Positions 16,728 through 20,144 of a stretch of 20,144 nucleotides of DNA are shown one piece after another (the stretch's first letter is position 1; the number at the start of each line of letters is the position of its first letter). Origin of the DNA: Mucidula mucida (Eukaryota > Basidiomycota > Agaricomycetes > Agaricales > Physalacriaceae); NCBI GenBank assembly GCA_015501055.1, contig JADNYV010000610.1:1-20144 (forward strand), in the 5' to 3' direction. The notes beneath the pieces are model-generated. The model saw only the letters and a list, made by a program, of their open reading frames with translations, was not told the DNA's origin and searched no databases. The position numbers were made by a program, and so were the translations under genes.

Positions 16728-19700
16728 AGTCATCAAGGAAAGGGTCGTCAGATGCAGATTCTATTTACAGTACGGGTACTGAAACATCTAAAATATCATC
16801 GACACTTTACCACCAAAACCTGTGAAAGAAAGATTTGAGCCAAATACGCCCGAGTGGATTGCACAACGGCTAAGAGAGGATGACGTGTCGAGAGCAGTGG
16901 GAATTTTGAGAGCATGGATGCCGGAGCGGAGAGAGAGAGAAGCGACGGAGGAGAAGGTGATGGCGATCAGAGCGTTGACAAAGGAAGCTGCGGTGGAAGT
17001 TGTGACGGAGTTGAAAAAGTCGAGGAAGTACATCCGGGGAACAAAGGGGCAGGACATGAAACTCCGAGTAACCATAGAGAGCGTACACACAGGCTCTGAA
17101 TGGGAAACGAGTGCCCTTCTTGACAGTGGAGCAACGGGTTCTTGCGTCAATAAAGAATTCGTTGAGAAGAACGGACTCCCAATCAAGGAGTTACCGGTCA
17201 AGCTCCCTGTCTACAATGCGGATGGAACCCTAAACAAGGGAGGAGCAATCGAAGGTTTTGTGGAGGTCCGGATGAAGATCGGAGATCACGCCGAAAAGAT
17301 TGAGTTGGCCGTCACCAATCTCGGCAAAACAAGTATCTTTTTGGGGCTAGATTGGCTACGATATCACAACCCCACGATCAACTGGACGGAATCCACATTG
17401 ACCTTTGATCGATGCCCAGACCGCTGCGGCTATCTACCCGAGTACGACTCACCGGAAGATGAAGGAGAAGACGTAGAAGAGAAGTTGGAAGAGGGAGAGC
17501 GTTTGTTCTGGATGGACTGGGACAACTATCGCAAAAGCGGAGAAAAGCTGAGATCACAACAGCCTTCATCCGCTGCTGCACCTTACATCGAGGAATTCTC
17601 CGATGTATTCAGCAAGGCGGACTTTGACAAGTTACCGGAGCGAAGACCCTGGGATCACGCGATAGAACTTACGCCTGGTTCCAAACCGGTTGACTGCAAG
17701 GTTTATCCCCTTAGTCCATCCGAGCAGAAGGCGTTAGATGAGTTCCTGGAAGAAAACATACGGACGGGACGTATACGGCCATCAATTTCACCTATGGCAT
17801 CACCTTTCTTCTTTGTCAAAAAGAAGGATGGAAGCCTTCGGCCAGTACAGATTATCGGAAGTTGAACGACATGACAATCAAGAACCGATACCCCTTGCCG
17901 TTGATTCAGGAGCTTATCGACAAGTTGAAGGGAGCAAAGGTTTTCACAAAGATGGATGTCCGATGGGGTTACAATAACATCCGGATCAAAGAAGGTGATG
18001 AGTGGAAAGCGGCGTTTAGAACAAACCGAGGCCTGTTCGAGCCCTCAGTCATGTTCTTCGGACTTACAAACTCGCCGGCGACATTCCAATCGTTCATGAA
18101 TCACATTCTGAAGGAGCTGATTGATGAAGGACATGTTATAGTTTACTTGGATGACATACTTATCTTTACGAACACGTTGGAAGAACATAGGCATATCGTA
18201 CGACGAGTATTAGAAATATTATGAGTAAATAAGTTGTATTTAAAACCCGAGAAATGTAGTTTCGAGGCACATACTGTAGACTACTTAGGAGTTATTGTTG
18301 GAGGAGGAGAGGTGAAGATGGATCCGGCAAAAGTGGCCGTAGTAAAGGAATGGAAGGAGCCGACGAAGAAGAAGGAAGTACAGTCATTCCTGGGCTTCTG
18401 TAACTTCTACCGACGTTTCATCCGGGGATTTGCGGGAGTAGCGAAGCCATTGACATCGCTAACCGGGAAGAGCGAGTGGGTTTGGGGCATGGAGCAGCAC
18501 GAGGCATTTGAGGAGTTGAAGCGGAGGATGACGGAAGAACCCGTTCTGATTGTACCACGCGACGACGGCAAGTTTCGAGTTGAGGCAGACTCCTCGAACT
18601 ATGCGAACGGGGCGGTTCTTTCCCAGTTGGTGGACGGAAAATGGAGACCAGTAGCCTTTCGGTCTCGCGCGCTGAACGAAGTAGAGCGCAATTATGAGAT
18701 CTACGACAAAGAGATGATGGCGATTATGGACTCAATTGACGACTGGAGACAATATCTCCTTGGAGCAAAGGAAACGGTGGAGGTGTTTACCGATCATCAA
18801 AACCTCCAGTACTTCCGGAAGCCACAGAAGTTGAATCGGAGGCAGGCGAGATGGGTTACGGAGTTAGCGGAGTATGACATACAGATGATTCACAAGCCGG
18901 GCAAGACGATGGGGAAAGCTGATGCCTTGTCAAGGATGACAGGCCTTGAGAAGGGGGAAAAAGATAACGAAAACGTTGTTTTGCTCAAGCCGGAGTTTTT
19001 TATTTCACAAATTCAATTTCTTTACATACAGTAGATACACCGGAGGACGAATTACTTAACAAAATCAAACAAAGAAAAGGAAACAAAGACAGATACGTAC
19101 AAAAAGCATTAGAAAACAAAGAAAAAGGATGGGAAGAGAAGGAAAATGGACTTATTATGTGGAAGATCGTATTTACATACCGAAGGACAAGGAATTGCGG
19201 GGAAAGTTATTGGAATGCATCATGATGCACAGCTTGCAGGGCATCCCGGACGATACAAGACCCTCGAGCTGATCACACGCACCTATTGGTGGCCAGGAAT
19301 CAGCCGAGACGTCCGTGAATACGTAGAAGGGTGTCAAAAATGCCAGTCACCAAAGTCACATCGCACGAAGCCGGCTGCACCTCTTCATCCTATTGATGTG
19401 CCAAGCGAGCCATGGGAGATAGTAGGGACGGACATGATTGGAGAGCTGCCGGAATCGGGAGGATACAACGCATCAGCACGTTTGTGGACCATTTTACAAA
19501 GCGATTAGCATCATACCGACACACACCACTCTGACGTCAGAAGGCATGGCCCGCATCTACCGAGATCGCATTTTCCCCATACATGGGATCCACGCAGATG
19601 ATACATGATCGCGGTCCACAATACCACTCGCGTTTTATGAAGGAGTTGTACCGGTTGTTGGGCATACAAGGAAACTTTACAACGGCGTATCATCCACAGG

Positions 19701-20144
19701 CAAATGGGCAGACGGAACGGCTGAACCAAGAGATAGAACATTTCTTACGGTTATTTGTCAACTACCATCAGAACGACTGGCACGAATGGCTACCCTCTGC
19801 CGAATTTGTTTACAATGATCGGTTCACTCGGCAACTAAAGTCACTCCGTTCTTTGCAGAATGGGCAGACACCCCTACAAAGGCACCGCCCCGAAAACGGC
19901 ATGAGAAATGAGACTGCGCAGGAGTTTGCCGACGGCATGAGGAAAACTGGGACGAAGTGGGTCGGCATTGAAGATGGCCAAAAGGATATGAAACGGTTTT
20001 ATGACAGGGAAACGGACAGAGGCAGTGGAGTACAAGGAAGGCGACAAAGTATGGCTGGAAGGGACGAATCTCAGCACGGATCGACCATGAAAAAGCTCGA
20101 TGACAAACGCTTCGGGCCGTTCAAAGTGATCAAGAAAGTCGGGC
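16689..20144 (+). pseudogene. pol: Copy D pol: protease, RT, RNase H, integrase (partial, several breaks)
   Basis: The pol frame leaves the heptamer, loses one base near 16803, and is then open to 17850: linker, protease with LLDSGATGS (near 17117) and [12 protein letters not shown] (near 17336). A 1-nt loss near 17850 (one G of a GG pair) enters RT in a new frame; YLDD is at 18144-18155. TGA 18222-18224 is CGA in copy A. The next part of RT and all of RNase H are open to a lost T near 19015. From there to the window end integrase is recognisable (zinc region, GTDMIG, HDRGPQY, QTERLN, GPF) but carries about a dozen 1-2 nt indels. The chromodomain is beyond the edge. Confidence 0.9.

Larger units (their letters stand above)
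14715..20144 (+). mobile_element. Copy D: family 1 element, plus strand, cut by right window edge
   Basis: 5' LTR, leader, gag, and pol through to the GPF motif of integrase; chromodomain and 3' LTR lie past the edge. It has the same order and near-identical sequence as C, which is in the opposite orientation and joined at 14714/14715. It has its own changes (a gag deletion 46 nt longer than C, its own nonsense codons, substitutions), so it is a separate copy and not a reversed duplicate read of C. Small indels become dense after about 19000. Confidence 0.93.

Noticed and set aside
14448..20144. Head-to-head C/D as a fold-back sequencing artefact (unsplit hairpin adapter)
   Set aside because: The arms differ by substitutions, different nonsense codons, a 46-nt gag deletion and unequal LTR ends, and C continues into element B while D does not. 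They are two distinct copies, although an assembly join is still possible.
1..20144. Host gene, defence system, CRISPR, RNA gene or plasmid feature
   Set aside because: Every stretch is accounted for by the two retrotransposon families; I see no tRNA fold, rRNA, short regular repeat array or non-element protein.

Overview
The window consists almost entirely of Ty3/gypsy-type LTR retrotransposon sequence. The gag and pol proteins look most like those of fungal elements: chromoviruses with a C-terminal chromodomain, CCHC Gag, and an RT with a YLDD core. An agaricomycete-like basidiomycete repeat-rich region is my best guess, from general resemblance only. I see no host gene, tRNA, rRNA, CRISPR array or bacterial feature.

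Two families are present. Family 1 is a chromodomain element with a 529-bp LTR (TGTTA...TAACA). It occurs as three internal copies plus a solo LTR. Copy A (+, 1-4388) is cut by the left edge and keeps most of pol and the 3' LTR. A solo LTR (-, 4622-5150) is flanked by the 5-bp duplication CCCAT. Copy C (-, 8479-14714) is almost full length, but its 5' LTR is truncated. Copy D (+, 14715-20144) starts with a 5' LTR lacking its first 7 bp and runs off the right edge in the integrase C-terminal region. Family 2 (element B, +, 4389-8478) is an older, unrelated gypsy element. It is the landing site for the others: A's 3' LTR and the solo LTR both sit in its gag, and C sits just after its RNase H domain.

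Reading left to right: A pol and 3' LTR; a 233-bp piece of B gag; the solo LTR; the rest of B gag, protease, RT and RNase H; C on the minus strand (3' LTR, integrase-chromodomain back to gag, leader, truncated 5' LTR); then a head-to-head join to D (5' LTR, leader, gag, pol). C and D are divergent, with their 5' LTRs back to back.

Two cis-acting signals in family 1 stand out. First, a 12-nt block 2 nt downstream of the 5' LTR is perfectly complementary to a 12-nt block 32 nt downstream of the LTR TATA box. This suggests Tf1/sushi-like self-priming of reverse transcription instead of a tRNA primer. Second, gag and pol are in different frames (-1) and are linked by a GGGTTTT heptamer in the correct phase, a 5-nt spacer and a stem-loop that holds the gag stop, which looks like a programmed -1 frameshift signal.

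No copy in the window looks autonomous. B is broken by six nonsense codons, all explainable as C-to-T or G-to-A changes, and by loss of a catalytic aspartate in RT. A, C and D are broken mainly by 1-2 nt indels. In A and D the indels cluster at the two window ends, which may partly reflect sequence quality. All functional statements are inferred from motifs read by eye.
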